The notes: generated by a model not told the origin, from the letters alone. A stretch of DNA of 46,490 nucleotides from JBBTXL01 sp038062295 (GCA_038062295.1 JBBTXL010000010.1:1-46490), one strand, 5' to 3'. Shown: positions 22,964 to 29,895, numbered from the stretch's first letter. Numbers and translations are program-made.

Positions 22964-24225
22964 AAGTTCTTATTGTGGGTAGCGGAGGAAGGGAACATGC
23001 GCTTGCGTGGAAGATTCAGCAATCTCCCAGGATAAGCGCTCTTTTTGTTGCGCCGGGGAACGCGGGGACGGCGTTATGTGCACAGAATGTTGACATATCC
23101 GCGATGGCGGATATCGTGCAATGGACTCAGAACAACAAAATTGACTTGGTCGTGATTGGCCCCGACAACTATCTGGCGGACGGGATTACGGATTTGCTCA
23201 CAGAAAAGGGAATTGCGGTGTTCGGCCCCACACGTTCTGCCGCGGAAATAGAATGGTCAAAAGCGTATGCAAAACGCTTCATGGAAGAAGAGGGCATTCC
23301 GACGGCGCGGTTTCGGACCTTCACACGCTTGGGCGATGCGCTCGGGTATGTACGTTCCGGAACATTTCCTGTAGTGATAAAGGTAAGCGGGCTGGCGCTG
23401 GGGAAAGGGGTGGTGGTTGCCGAGAATGCCGAGGAAGCGGAACAAGCGCTGTGGGAAATCATGGAGCAAAAGGTGCATGGCGATGCGGGGAACGAGGTTG
23501 TGGTTGAGGAGTTTCTTCAGGGAATAGAAATATCCGTGCATGCGTTTTGCGATGGAAACGACGCGATGCTTTTCCCTGCGGCGCAAGACCACAAGCGGGC
23601 GTATGATGGCGATGTGGGTCCGAACACCGGTGGCATGGGAACGGTTACTCCGGTGCGGGATGTGACGGATGACCACCTGCGAGAGATCAAAGAAAAGATA
23701 GTTTTGCCGACGCTCGCGGCGCTCAAAAAGCGCGGCAGGCCGTTCTGCGGCGTGCTGTTTCCCGGCGTCATGCTGACCGGCGACGGCCCCAAGGTGATAG
23801 AATTTAACGCGCGGTTTGGCGACCCCGAAACGCAGACGTATATGCGCCTACTTGAAACTGATCTGGTGGAAATACTGCTTGCATGTGTTGAAGGGCGGTT
23901 GAAACGGCAGGTAATACGATGGAGCGACAAAAGCGCGTGTTGTGTTGTTGCCGCTTCGGGCGGATACCCCGGCCCGTATCAAAAAGGGAGGGTCATCAGA
24001 GGTTTGGAAAAAGATTTTGGAGAAGATAGTGTGGTTTTTCACGCAGGAACCAAGAGAGAAGATGATCAACTTGTTACCAATAGTGGCCGCGTACTGGGAG
24101 TTACCGCAACGGGAGTTAACCTATCCGAGGCGCTATCAAAGACATATGCCGTAATGGGTTCAATCAACTTTGAAGGTATGCATTATCGTAGAGATGTTGG
24201 TGTAAAATCCAAAGCTTCAGAGTAG
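22948..24225 (+). CDS. purD: Phosphoribosylamine-glycine ligase
   Basis: The product joins glycine to 5-phosphoribosylamine in purine synthesis. The 425 residues, usual length, show the PurD start VLIVGSGGREHALAWKI, ATP-grasp region VVIKVSGLALGKGVVVAEN, and the family signature HKRAYDGDVGPNTGGMGT, with EFNARFGDPETQ (metal ligands). Start is GTG 22948, taken from alignment to the family; AAAGAGG lies just upstream. No other de novo purine genes are adjacent; a divergent purA-like gene lies at 33494. Confidence 0.95.
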   Translation: MEKKIKVLIVGSGGREHALAWKIQQSPRISALFVAPGNAGTALCAQNVDISAMADIVQWTQNNKIDLVVIGPDNYLADGITDLLTEKGIAVFGPTRSAAEIEWSKAYAKRFMEEEGIPTARFRTFTRLGDALGYVRSGTFPVVIKVSGLALGKGVVVAENAEEAEQALWEIMEQKVHGDAGNEVVVEEFLQGIEISVHAFCDGNDAMLFPAAQDHKRAYDGDVGPNTGGMGTVTPVRDVTDDHLREIKEKIVLPTLAALKKRGRPFCGVLFPGVMLTGDGPKVIEFNARFGDPETQTYMRLLETDLVEILLACVEGRLKRQVIRWSDKSACCVVAASGGYPGPYQKGRVIRGLEKDFGEDSVVFHAGTKREDDQLVTNSGRVLGVTATGVNLSEALSKTYAVMGSINFEGMHYRRDVGVKSKASE

Positions 24226-24247
24226 TGTTTCAGAGGATACGCATGTT

Positions 24248-24277
24248 TTGACATCATAGCATCCTGTATGCTACTTT
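24248..24277 (+). promoter_or_regulatory. Promoter of small hypothetical gene
   Basis: TTGACA (24248-24253), 18-bp spacer, TACTTT (24272-24277). A 6-bp hairpin TAGCAT/ATGCTA sits in the spacer. Confidence 0.4.
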
Positions 24278-24301
24278 TCTGTTGCGAAAGGGGGTGATGC
24301 A

Positions 24302-24559
24302 ATGCGTGTAATCAGGGGTGTAATATGTGTTGCGGTTATTGGTAGAGCGAAAGTTCTTTTCGGCAAGAATATGGGAGGGGGGAAAGTCGGACAGTTTGAA
24401 AATTTTTGCACAAACGACATGACGGCGTTTGCGACCGTTGCCGAGGCGCGGATTGCCAAGAAAGAACTTCTGGTGTGGAGAGATATTCATTCGGTTTCGC
24501 TAGGGATGATACAGATAGAACTGGCGGAAACGATAGACGAGGCGCATGCTCATTTTTAG
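24302..24559 (+). CDS. Small hypothetical protein
   Basis: The 85-residue product begins MRVIRGVICVAVIGRAKVLF and is a plausible alpha/beta fold without known motif. AAAGGGGGTG lies 7 nt before the ATG. It has its own promoter and is followed by a second small ORF before a terminator. Function unknown. Confidence 0.5.
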   Translation: MRVIRGVICVAVIGRAKVLFGKNMGGGKVGQFENFCTNDMTAFATVAEARIAKKELLVWRDIHSVSLGMIQIELAETIDEAHAHF

Positions 24560-24580
24560 GATAGGAAAGACCTCATCGTC

Positions 24581-24796
24581 GTGCGGAAAGTTCCGGAACG
24601 TAACGAAGTGGTCTTGGTTGGCACTCTGTCCGAAGGAGCTACGCCGCGCTACCCGCTTCTGGGCGCATTACTTGCCGATAACGGCATGCGGCCATTTCCT
24701 TCTTTTGAGCGCGCTTTGTATGTTGCAAGCGAGGAATGGCGCCAAACGTCGTGGTGTCCCTGTTTCCTTGCTACCTTTTCGTTCAAAAAACTGTAG
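24581..24796 (+). CDS. Small hypothetical protein (GTG start)
   Basis: The 71-residue reading frame starts at GTG 24581 (MRKVPERNEVVLVGTL) and ends exactly at the base of an intrinsic terminator, which supports it. AGGAAAG lies 11 nt upstream. Three cysteine/tryptophan residues near the end (TSWCPCF) are the only striking feature. It may not be real. Confidence 0.35.
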   Translation: MRKVPERNEVVLVGTLSEGATPRYPLLGALLADNGMRPFPSFERALYVASEEWRQTSWCPCFLATFSFKKL

Positions 24797-24832
24797 CCCT
24801 GCCTGGAGTAATCCAAAAGGGCTATTTGTTTT
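24794..24832 (+). terminator. Intrinsic terminator
   Basis: TAGCCCT/AGGGCTA (24794-24800, 24818-24824) with an inner TGG/CCA, followed by TTTGTTTT. Confidence 0.8.
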
Positions 24833-24839
24833 AAGAGGG

Positions 24840-24868
24840 TTGACAGTCCGGCGGGTGCTATATATACT
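24840..24868 (+). promoter_or_regulatory. Strong promoter of the T-box-like leader
   Basis: TTGACA (24840-24845) and TATACT (24863-24868) with the ideal 17-bp spacer. Start expected near 24875. Confidence 0.8.
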
Positions 24869-24874
24869 GAAATT

Positions 24875-25157
24875 AGTCACATTAACAATTCCAAAATCCT
24901 TGACTTGGGTCCCTTGCAACAGCAAGGGGTTGGGCCCCGGTCGTCCATTGGACAGGATGGCTTCTGCGTAAGTGGAAGTCCGGTCTCCCCCGTAACCATG
25001 GGATAATCAATGTCGGTCTTTCGAGACGTCTGAGTTGATGAGAGGACATGATCGCCCTCCGGGCGTTTTTTTTGTTCAAAAAGGGTGGCAACACGGTGAG
25101 CTCTGACTCCTCGTCCCTTTGCGCAATTTTTATTGTGCAAAGCGACGAGGAGTTTTT
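24875..25157 (+). promoter_or_regulatory. Long structured leader ending in a T-box-like antiterminator/terminator
   Basis: The leader is about 330 nt. Its last part reads AAAGGG (25080-25085), a 7-nt bulge TGGCAAC, ACG, then CGT and CCCTTT (25112-25120): the pairing pattern of the T-box antiterminator, whose TGGN contacts the tRNA 3' end. The alternative fold is a terminator, ACTCCTCGTC (25106-25115) with GACGAGGAGT (25144-25153), then TTTTT. An earlier hairpin CGCCC/GGGCG with eight Ts (25053-25073) could be stem III or another terminator. Upstream are stable hairpins (CCCTTGC/GCAAGGG near 24920). I could not identify a clear stem I or specifier codon. TGGC would favour a tRNA with G73. Confidence 0.55.
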
Positions 25158-25208
25158 ATTTTCAGAGACTCCTGGTGCGGCCACAACAAAAAAACAAAGG
25201 AGGAAGTC

Positions 25209-25979
25209 ATGGAAACCTTTCGTGCGAAGTTCCGATTTGATCCTGCAAAGTCGCTGATGATAGGCGTGGAACGCGAGTGTTTTCTCGTTGACCTTGCGGG
25301 GGATATTGTTCCTGCGGCCCCGCAGTTGCTGGAAGTTCTTACCGATCGCGACCGTTTTGGATATGAGCTTTCGGCGTGTCAATTGGAAGAGCGGGTCGGT
25401 CCGTCTACATTACACGGACTTCGGGAGTTGTTAGTTCGGAATGATGAGGAGATGTCGGCGGCAGAAAAGCTCGTCGGTGTACAGCGTCTTCATATCGATG
25501 TCGCGCCGGAAACGATGCCGCTTGATGTGTACCCGGACCCTACAGGGAGATATCGCGAAATAACGCGGAGTATGCCAAGAGAGGTGCTCTGCGCGGCATG
25601 TCGCATTGTTGGAACGCATGTGCATGTGGGTATGCCGGACCATGCAACCGCGCTTGCGGTGTATAATGCCGTCATCGGTAAAACAAAAGAGTTCTCGCGG
25701 ATTGGCGACAGATCAGGCAGTGGGGAACGTCTTCGTATCTACCGCACGGTTGCTCCCGATTGCGACCCGCGACCGTACCAGAACTGGGAAGATTTCTATG
25801 TAGAGGCACACAAGCGCGGGTGTGTTGAGGACCCGCGCAGAATATGGACATTGATCCGTATTTCTGTTCACGGGACCCTGGAATTCAGGATGTTTGGAGT
25901 TTCGCCGGACTTTGATATTATTCTCGAATGGGTGCAATTGTGTCATGATGCCTGTCGGGAAGCGATGGCCGGCTTGTGA
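25209..25979 (+). CDS. Glutamate-cysteine ligase-like (GCS2/YbdK) carboxylate-amine ligase, short
   Basis: The 256-residue product matches the GCS2 family: IGVERECFLVD at the start (ATP/metal Glu residues), LEERVGPSTLHGLREL, IVGTHVHVGMPDHATAL and the C-terminal IRISVHGTLEFRMFG. The family joins glutamate to an amine such as cysteine. It is about 100 residues shorter than typical members. AAAGGAGG is 6 nt before ATG 25209; open frame upstream runs through the terminator stem. The T-box-like leader should tie expression to aminoacylation of one tRNA. A gamma-glutamylcyclotransferase gene follows. Confidence 0.78.
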   Translation: METFRAKFRFDPAKSLMIGVERECFLVDLAGDIVPAAPQLLEVLTDRDRFGYELSACQLEERVGPSTLHGLRELLVRNDEEMSAAEKLVGVQRLHIDVAPETMPLDVYPDPTGRYREITRSMPREVLCAACRIVGTHVHVGMPDHATALAVYNAVIGKTKEFSRIGDRSGSGERLRIYRTVAPDCDPRPYQNWEDFYVEAHKRGCVEDPRRIWTLIRISVHGTLEFRMFGVSPDFDIILEWVQLCHDACREAMAGL

Positions 25980-25982
25980 GAC

Positions 25983-26011
25983 GACGGGAGAGAGAAAAAC
26001 TCTCTCCCGTC
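25983..26011 (+). terminator. Hairpin terminator
   Basis: GACGGGAGAGAG/CTCTCTCCCGTC, perfect 12-bp stem with an AAAAA loop; only a weak U-tract (ATATTCATT), so it may be a partial terminator or mRNA-stabilising hairpin. Confidence 0.65.
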
Positions 26012-26036
26012 ATATTCATTATTTTCTATTTTCGTT

Positions 26037-26483
26037 ATGACTTACTATTTCGCATATGGATCGAATATGGACCAGCGCCAGATGCGCGAGCGCTGTCCGG
26101 ATTCAAAATTGCTTGGCGCAGCGGTTCTTAAAGATCACCGTCTTGATTTCACGATCTATTCTACCCGATGGAAATGCGGATGCGCCGATGTGGTGGAGGA
26201 TGAAGGAAAAGAAGTTTGGGGATTGGTATATGCCGTATCCGAAAATGACCTTACGCGGCTTGATGGATACGAAGGGCATCCCGTTTATTACCGGAGAAGC
26301 GAGGTTCATGTTGCGGATGTGACGGGAGCGCTGATCCACGCATATACGTATAAAGTCTCAACCAGGTGTCCTTATCAGGCCCCTTCTCCTGCGTATCTTG
26401 GTATCATTCAAAAAGCAGCCGAAGAGTTTCAATTTCCACAAGGGTACCGGGGACGCCTGGAAAGATTCGATCACACGCCCTAG
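26037..26483 (+). CDS. Gamma-glutamylcyclotransferase-like (GGCT/AIG2) protein
   Basis: The 148-residue product starts MTYYFAYGSNMDQRQM, the YGSN substrate loop of the family, and contains LDGYEGHPVYYRR with the catalytic-type glutamate. Family members release 5-oxoproline from gamma-glutamyl compounds. Its position directly after a gamma-glutamyl ligase-like gene suggests the two handle the same gamma-glutamyl metabolite. ATG 26037 has no clear Shine-Dalgarno. Confidence 0.85.
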   Translation: MTYYFAYGSNMDQRQMRERCPDSKLLGAAVLKDHRLDFTIYSTRWKCGCADVVEDEGKEVWGLVYAVSENDLTRLDGYEGHPVYYRRSEVHVADVTGALIHAYTYKVSTRCPYQAPSPAYLGIIQKAAEEFQFPQGYRGRLERFDHTP

Positions 26484-26500
26484 ATTGTTCTTATGAGTTC

Positions 26501-26529
26501 TTGACTCACGGGAGTACATGTAGTATCGT
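26501..26529 (+). promoter_or_regulatory. Promoter of the GNAT gene leader
   Basis: TTGACT (26501-26506), 17-bp spacer, TATCGT (26524-26529). Expected start about 26536, giving a leader of roughly 187 nt. Confidence 0.5.
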
Positions 26530-26535
26530 CAAATA

Positions 26536-26722
26536 TATGCATCAGCATTGGTTTGCACAGATGAATATCACGCTTGGAAAGACCGTTTCTTGCGGGCGTG
26601 TATTTGCTGGGGCAAACTATGTATCTCAATTTCGGTGGTGAATGTTCCTCTTTTGGGTTTCAGAACTTGCTCCAGCAATCCCGCTGGAGTTTTTTGTTCC
26701 TTACCACAAAAGGAGATGCGCC
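26536..26722 (+). promoter_or_regulatory. Structured leader with possible pseudoknot and terminator before GNAT gene
   Basis: CAGCA (26543-26547) can pair with TGCTG (26605-26609), while GTTTGC (26551-26556) can pair with GCAAAC (26612-26617); the two helices interlock. ATATCACGC (26565-26573) pairs with GCGTGTAT (26596-26603) inside. Downstream, CTCCAGC/GCTGGAG (26670-26689) plus TTTTTT (26690-26695) is a terminator before the ribosome binding site AAAGGAG. The arrangement fits a transcriptional riboswitch or other attenuator of unknown ligand. Confidence 0.45.
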
Positions 26723-27313
26723 ATGAATAGCACCGGCAAAAACCAAAAACCAATCTTTCTTGCAGGCAAAAAAGTTGACTTGCGTCCGCTTGCAAAAGCG
26801 GACATCCCGCGCATGACGTGCTGGGTGAACGACCCGGAGGTGCGGGAGTTCGTTATTCTCACACTGCCCACGACCGAAGAGCAGGAAGAGGAATGGTTCC
26901 GCAAGCTCGCAACGCGCGAGAACGATGCATTGCTTGCCATTGATACGAAAGACGGCACGCATATCGGCAATATCGGTATCCACAATATCGTCTGGAAAGA
27001 CAGAATTGCCACGACAGGTACCATCATCGGCGAAAAAGAGTATTGGGGGAAAGGGTATGGTACGGATGCGAAGATGCTGGTACTTGATTATGCGTTCAAT
27101 ACGCTCAACCTCCATAAAATATGCTCGGCGGTCTTTGATTTCAACGAACGCAGTCTGCAATACAGCTTGCACTGCGGGTACAAAGTTGAAGGCACGCGCC
27201 GCAAGCACGTATTCAAGAAAGGGCGCTATTGCGACCTCATTGAACTTGGTGTTTTCAAGGAGGAATGGCTGCCTGTTTGGAAAAGATACCAAAAGACGGG
27301 CAGGGTGCGCTGA
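26723..27313 (+). CDS. GNAT-family N-acetyltransferase (RimJ/SpeG-like)
   Basis: The 196-residue product has the RimJ/RimL-type layout: VDLRPLAKADIPRMTCWVNDPEV, then EEEWFRK, AIDTKDGTHIGNIGIHNI, EYWGKGYGTDAKMLVLDYAF (acetyl-CoA loop) and LHKICSAVFDFNERSLQYSLHCGYKVEG. Acyl acceptor unknown (protein N-terminus, polyamine or antibiotic are all known in the group). AAAGGAG lies 7 nt before ATG 26723. Expression is probably controlled by the leader terminator. Confidence 0.88.
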   Translation: MNSTGKNQKPIFLAGKKVDLRPLAKADIPRMTCWVNDPEVREFVILTLPTTEEQEEEWFRKLATRENDALLAIDTKDGTHIGNIGIHNIVWKDRIATTGTIIGEKEYWGKGYGTDAKMLVLDYAFNTLNLHKICSAVFDFNERSLQYSLHCGYKVEGTRRKHVFKKGRYCDLIELGVFKEEWLPVWKRYQKTGRVR

Positions 27314-27316
27314 CAC

Positions 27317-27348
27317 AAAAAGAGATGCTGATAAGGCATCTCTTTTTC
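27317..27348 (+). terminator. Intrinsic terminator
   Basis: AAAAAGAGATGC/GCATCTCTTTTT with a 7-nt loop; T tract continues CTTG. Confidence 0.85.
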
Positions 27349-27424
27349 TTGATTTTTTATGGTAAATGTGGTAGATATCTCAAGACAAAAGAAACAGCTT
27401 TTTAACAACAGAAAGGAGGGGAGA

Positions 27425-27913
27425 GTGGGGAAAACAATTCAAAAGAGAAAGTTTACAAAATCATCACCAAGCATTGAAGACGCTATTTTGCTTGCCGCAC
27501 TGTTGCATAAGGGACAGCGCGACAAAGCGGGCGCGCCGTATATCTTGCATCCATTGAGGGTAATGCTTGATTCTACACTCACTACCGACACGGAACGCAT
27601 TGTTGCTGTTCTCCATGACGTAGTGGAAGATGGTGGCATAAATCTTGCAAAGCTTTCCGAACTTGGTTATGCATCGGAAATTGTGAAGGGAGTTGAGCTT
27701 CTTACTAAACTCCCCCATGAAGAAAACGACTACGATGCGTTTATTCAGAGAATTTGTAATGGCCCCGAGCTTGCTCGTAAGGTGAAACTTGCCGACCTCC
27801 GGGATAATGCGGATCTTTCGCGCATCGCGCATCCCACCGAACGGGATTTTAAGCGGCAGGAGAAATATCTTCGCGCCATCAATGTCATTGAGGAGACCTT
27901 TACCCGCGGGTAG
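27425..27913 (+). CDS. RelA/SpoT-type HD-domain hydrolase (small, MESH1-like)
   Basis: The 162-residue product has only the HD phosphohydrolase part: LLAALLHKGQRDKAGAPYILHPLRVM, AVLHDVVEDGG (HD and ED metal/catalytic residues) and KVKLADLRDNADLSRI, the pattern of (p)ppGpp hydrolases. No synthetase or TGS domain is present. Stand-alone versions degrade (p)ppGpp or NADPH. GTG 27425 is chosen because AAAGGAGG precedes it by 5 nt; an ATG at 27359 lies upstream of that site. The next gene starts 29 nt on. Confidence 0.82.
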   Translation: MGKTIQKRKFTKSSPSIEDAILLAALLHKGQRDKAGAPYILHPLRVMLDSTLTTDTERIVAVLHDVVEDGGINLAKLSELGYASEIVKGVELLTKLPHEENDYDAFIQRICNGPELARKVKLADLRDNADLSRIAHPTERDFKRQEKYLRAINVIEETFTRG

Positions 27914-27941
27914 GTCGCGGTTTAACCGAAAGGAGCAAACG

Positions 27942-28250
27942 ATGTTAAAAACGGAAAAGGGTAGTTTGATGGTGGTTAAGGTCTCGGGCATAACCGGGAT
28001 GCATATTGCAGAAGTTGTTCAGGAGAAACCGTTGCGCTTGAAGGTATGCGAATATGGACGCTATGCACGCCTGGGTGCGGGCGACTTCATCATTATGCCC
28101 AGCGAAACGTACAGGGTACAGCATGGTGAAAGGGAAGAGGTTTCAAAATGGTTACGAGCTTGTAATGAACAAGGATATCCTTTTCTTTCAGGTCTCAAAT
28201 GTTTTGGGGTCCAAGACGGGAGTGTGCATGAAGTTTTGTGGTTCGCATAG
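27942..28250 (+). CDS. Hypothetical small beta-rich protein
   Basis: The 102-residue product begins MLKTEKGSLMVVKVSGITGM and looks like a small beta-barrel-type fold (many alternating hydrophobics, GAGDFIIMPSETYRV). No known family. AAAGGAG is 6 nt before the ATG. Probably co-transcribed with the HD hydrolase gene. A hairpin GCTCCT/AGGAGC near 28325-28347 may end the transcript. Confidence 0.5.
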   Translation: MLKTEKGSLMVVKVSGITGMHIAEVVQEKPLRLKVCEYGRYARLGAGDFIIMPSETYRVQHGEREEVSKWLRACNEQGYPFLSGLKCFGVQDGSVHEVLWFA

Positions 28251-28347
28251 TTATGCGGGGTGGATAACTCGTTTTGACGGAATGATACGGCGGGTGTATA
28301 AAGATTGTATGTCCCTTCGTGAACAGCTCCTGAGATTGGGTAGGAGC

Positions 28348-28376
28348 TTGTCAACATAAAAAACCAAAACCATATT
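28348..28376 (+). promoter_or_regulatory. Possible promoter of an ncRNA
   Basis: TTGTCA (28348-28353), 17-bp spacer rich in A, CATATT (28371-28376). Confidence 0.4.
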
Positions 28377-28382
28377 GCCCAG

Positions 28383-28498
28383 TCTAGGTCTTGAGCCAAC
28401 CCGAAAGTTGGGCATGCTGGCAGGTCGGGAAGCGACGCCGGGCACGGAACATCGTGCTGACAAGCCCTTGTGGAACAACAACCACGAGGGCTTTTTTC
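28383..28498 (+). ncRNA. Candidate structured ncRNA of about 115 nt with intrinsic terminator
   Basis: No ORF with a start signal lies here. Successive hairpins: GCCAAC/GTTGG(G)C near 28395, GGC..GTC/GAC..GCC near 28422-28444, and GCACG/CGTGC (about 28442-28457), followed by a strong terminator AAGCCCTTGTGG/CCACGAGGGCTT (28462-28493) and TTTTTTCTTTTT. A promoter-like pair precedes it. I considered SRP and 6S RNA and did not find their conserved features. It could instead be a long leader of the next gene, but that gene has its own -10 box behind the terminator. Confidence 0.45.
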
Positions 28499-28504
28499 TT
28501 TTTA

Positions 28505-28541
28505 TTTGTTATTCGCGGGACTTTTGATACACTACAAGACA
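28505..28541 (+). promoter_or_regulatory. Leaderless-type promoter of the DUF218-like gene
   Basis: TTTGTT (28505-28510), 17-bp spacer, TACACT (28528-28533), then 7 nt to the ATG at 28541. Confidence 0.45.
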
Positions 28542-29008
28542 TGACCAAGATATTGCTTGCATTTTCGTGGGGATACCGGCCTTCGGGGCCCAGCATGAGC
28601 AATGAAATACTTGCGCGCGAGGTGGCGGTTGCCAAAGCCGGGTTCGAGTACATACTTGCGCAAACCGAAGTTGCCGACGCGCTTATACCGTTGGGCATGA
28701 CACCCGACTTCATTATCGGTAAATCCCATGTCTACATTACGACCGCCGATGTCGGGCGTGCGGCATTGGTATGGATGAAGGAGAAGGGTATTGACCAAGC
28801 AAAGACTCATATTGCCGTTGCATGCCACCCGGTGCACTGGGTTGGTGTGCGGATGGTACTGCGAAAGCTCGGGGTTTCCGCAGAGCGGATTCCCGGCAAT
28901 GCCCCGTATGATCCACAATCATCCCAATGGTATACCCGCGGGCCGCTCCGCGCACTGCTGGGGAAAGTAACGCGCGGCATTGCGTATGCTTGGCGTGGCG
29001 AGCTGTAG
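28541..29008 (+). CDS. Possible DUF218/YdcF-like protein
   Basis: The 155-residue product has a Rossmann-like start (TKILLAFSWGYRPSGP), a central TADVGRAALVWMKEKG and the segment AVACHPVHWVGVRMVLRKLG, which recalls the YdcF/SanA (DUF218) pattern where a threonine/histidine strand follows a helix. It ends YAWRGEL. The match is by general pattern only. It sits directly ahead of the NAD regulator nrtR but ends 3-5 nt before that gene's own promoter. Confidence 0.4.
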   Translation: MTKILLAFSWGYRPSGPSMSNEILAREVAVAKAGFEYILAQTEVADALIPLGMTPDFIIGKSHVYITTADVGRAALVWMKEKGIDQAKTHIAVACHPVHWVGVRMVLRKLGVSAERIPGNAPYDPQSSQWYTRGPLRALLGKVTRGIAYAWRGEL

Positions 29009-29012
29009 GGGA

Positions 29013-29056
29013 TTGACAGTATACTCCAACAGGATTACTATGTGTACTATAGACAC
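29013..29056 (+). promoter_or_regulatory. nrtR promoter with overlapping GTGT-N7-ACAC palindrome
   Basis: TTGACA (29013-29018), 17-bp spacer and TACTAT (29036-29041) form a near-ideal promoter. GTGTACTATAGACAC (29042-29056) lies on the transcription start, a position suited to repression. The same GTGT-N7-ACAC pattern occurs at the nadA and J-domain gene promoters. Confidence 0.65.
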
Positions 29057-29065
29057 GAAGTAAGT

Positions 29066-29740
29066 ATGGCACAACAAGATTCCATTTCACGGGCGGTGGT
29101 CGCGGTTGATGTGGTGATATTCACCGTCAAAGACGGAAAACCGCAGGTTTTGCTCATTCACATGAAGGATAATTCGCCGTACCCCGATCGCTGGGCGGTT
29201 CCCGGCGGGATGGTACAGTCGGAAGAGTCGCTCGATGATGCGGTGAAACGGCACTTGCTTGCCAAGACCGGCATCCGCAACATTTACGTGGAGCAATTGG
29301 CGACCTTTGGCGACGTGAAGCGCGACCCGCGGGGGAGGGTGGTTTCTGTGGCGTACGTTGCGCTCATTCCTTCCGAGGGAGTGACGCTTAGCACCTCGGG
29401 CAAATACCGCGCCATCCAATGGTTTCCGGTTGCCAAGTTGCCGTCGCTGGGGTACGACCATACCGGCATCATTGCGACTGCATACGCGCGTTTGCGCGCG
29501 AAGCTCGGATATACCAACGTCGTGTACAGTCTTTTGCCCCGGGAATTCACGTTAAGCGAGTTGCAGCAGGTGTACGAAATGATACTGCAACGGAAGCTCG
29601 ACAAGCGCAATTTCCGCAAGAAGATCGCGCAGTTAAAACTGGTAAAACGCGTAGCGGCCCGCAAAAAGATGGGGGTTCACCGGCCGGCACAGTTGTATGC
29701 GTTCGTAAAGCGCAGTCCGGAATTCGTGCAAGTGTTGTAG
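29066..29740 (+). CDS. nrtR: NrtR-family transcriptional regulator (inactive Nudix sensor plus winged helix)
   Basis: The 224-residue product has an N-terminal Nudix fold (AVDVVIFTVKDGKPQVLLIH, PDRWAVPGGMVQSEESLDD) whose box is degenerate: the REUxEE part reads RHLLAKT, so catalytic glutamates are missing, as expected for NrtR, which binds ADP-ribose instead of cleaving it. The C-terminal domain (about 150-224) contains LLPREFTLSELQQVYEMIL and LDKRNFRKKI, the NrtR winged-helix signature. Known NrtRs repress NAD synthesis and salvage genes. ATG 29066 is chosen because the promoter start lies near 29048; GTG 29042 would precede it. nadA is the next gene. Confidence 0.9.
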   Translation: MAQQDSISRAVVAVDVVIFTVKDGKPQVLLIHMKDNSPYPDRWAVPGGMVQSEESLDDAVKRHLLAKTGIRNIYVEQLATFGDVKRDPRGRVVSVAYVALIPSEGVTLSTSGKYRAIQWFPVAKLPSLGYDHTGIIATAYARLRAKLGYTNVVYSLLPREFTLSELQQVYEMILQRKLDKRNFRKKIAQLKLVKRVAARKKMGVHRPAQLYAFVKRSPEFVQVL

Positions 29741-29763
29741 CGTCTCTTTTTTACCCTAATATA

Positions 29764-29778
29764 GTGTATATAATACAC
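29764..29778 (+). promoter_or_regulatory. NrtR-type operator over the nadA -10 box
   Basis: GTGTATATAATACAC encloses TATAAT (29769-29774), so a bound repressor would block the nadA promoter. Same GTGT-N7-ACAC form as at nrtR. Confidence 0.65.
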
Positions 29779-29783
29779 GAACA

Positions 29784-29861
29784 AAAAGCATCTGGGGAGC
29801 GCGCTTCGACGGAAACGAAGTACGCTCCCGAGGAGCTTTTCAAAGAACCTCGGCGGTCTTT
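29784..29861 (+). promoter_or_regulatory. Structured 5' leader of nadA
   Basis: GGGAGCG/CGCTCCC (29795-29829) encloses an inner CTTCG/CGAAG hairpin; the flanks AAAAGC and GCTTTT can extend the stem, ending in TTTTC. A second small hairpin AAAGA..GG-TCTTT follows (about 29842-29861). It could be an attenuator or a metabolite-binding RNA. I do not recognise a known class. Confidence 0.45.
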
Positions 29862-29895
29862 CACAACTCAATAACCCACAAAGGAGGTGGTTGTC

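Noticed and set aside
24930..24995. tRNA-like sequence in the T-box leader
   Set aside because: A D-arm-like GTCC/GGAT is present, but the anticodon stem is mispaired or has a 10-nt loop and no acceptor stem closes.
25030..25050. Possible hammerhead core (TGATGAG) in the same leader
   Set aside because: No GAAA partner strand and no three-way stem arrangement.
28383..28498. Idea that this RNA is SRP (4.5S) or 6S RNA
   Set aside because: The length fits SRP, but it folds as several hairpins and lacks the conserved GGAAGnAGCAG apical motif; no 6S-type open bubble either.
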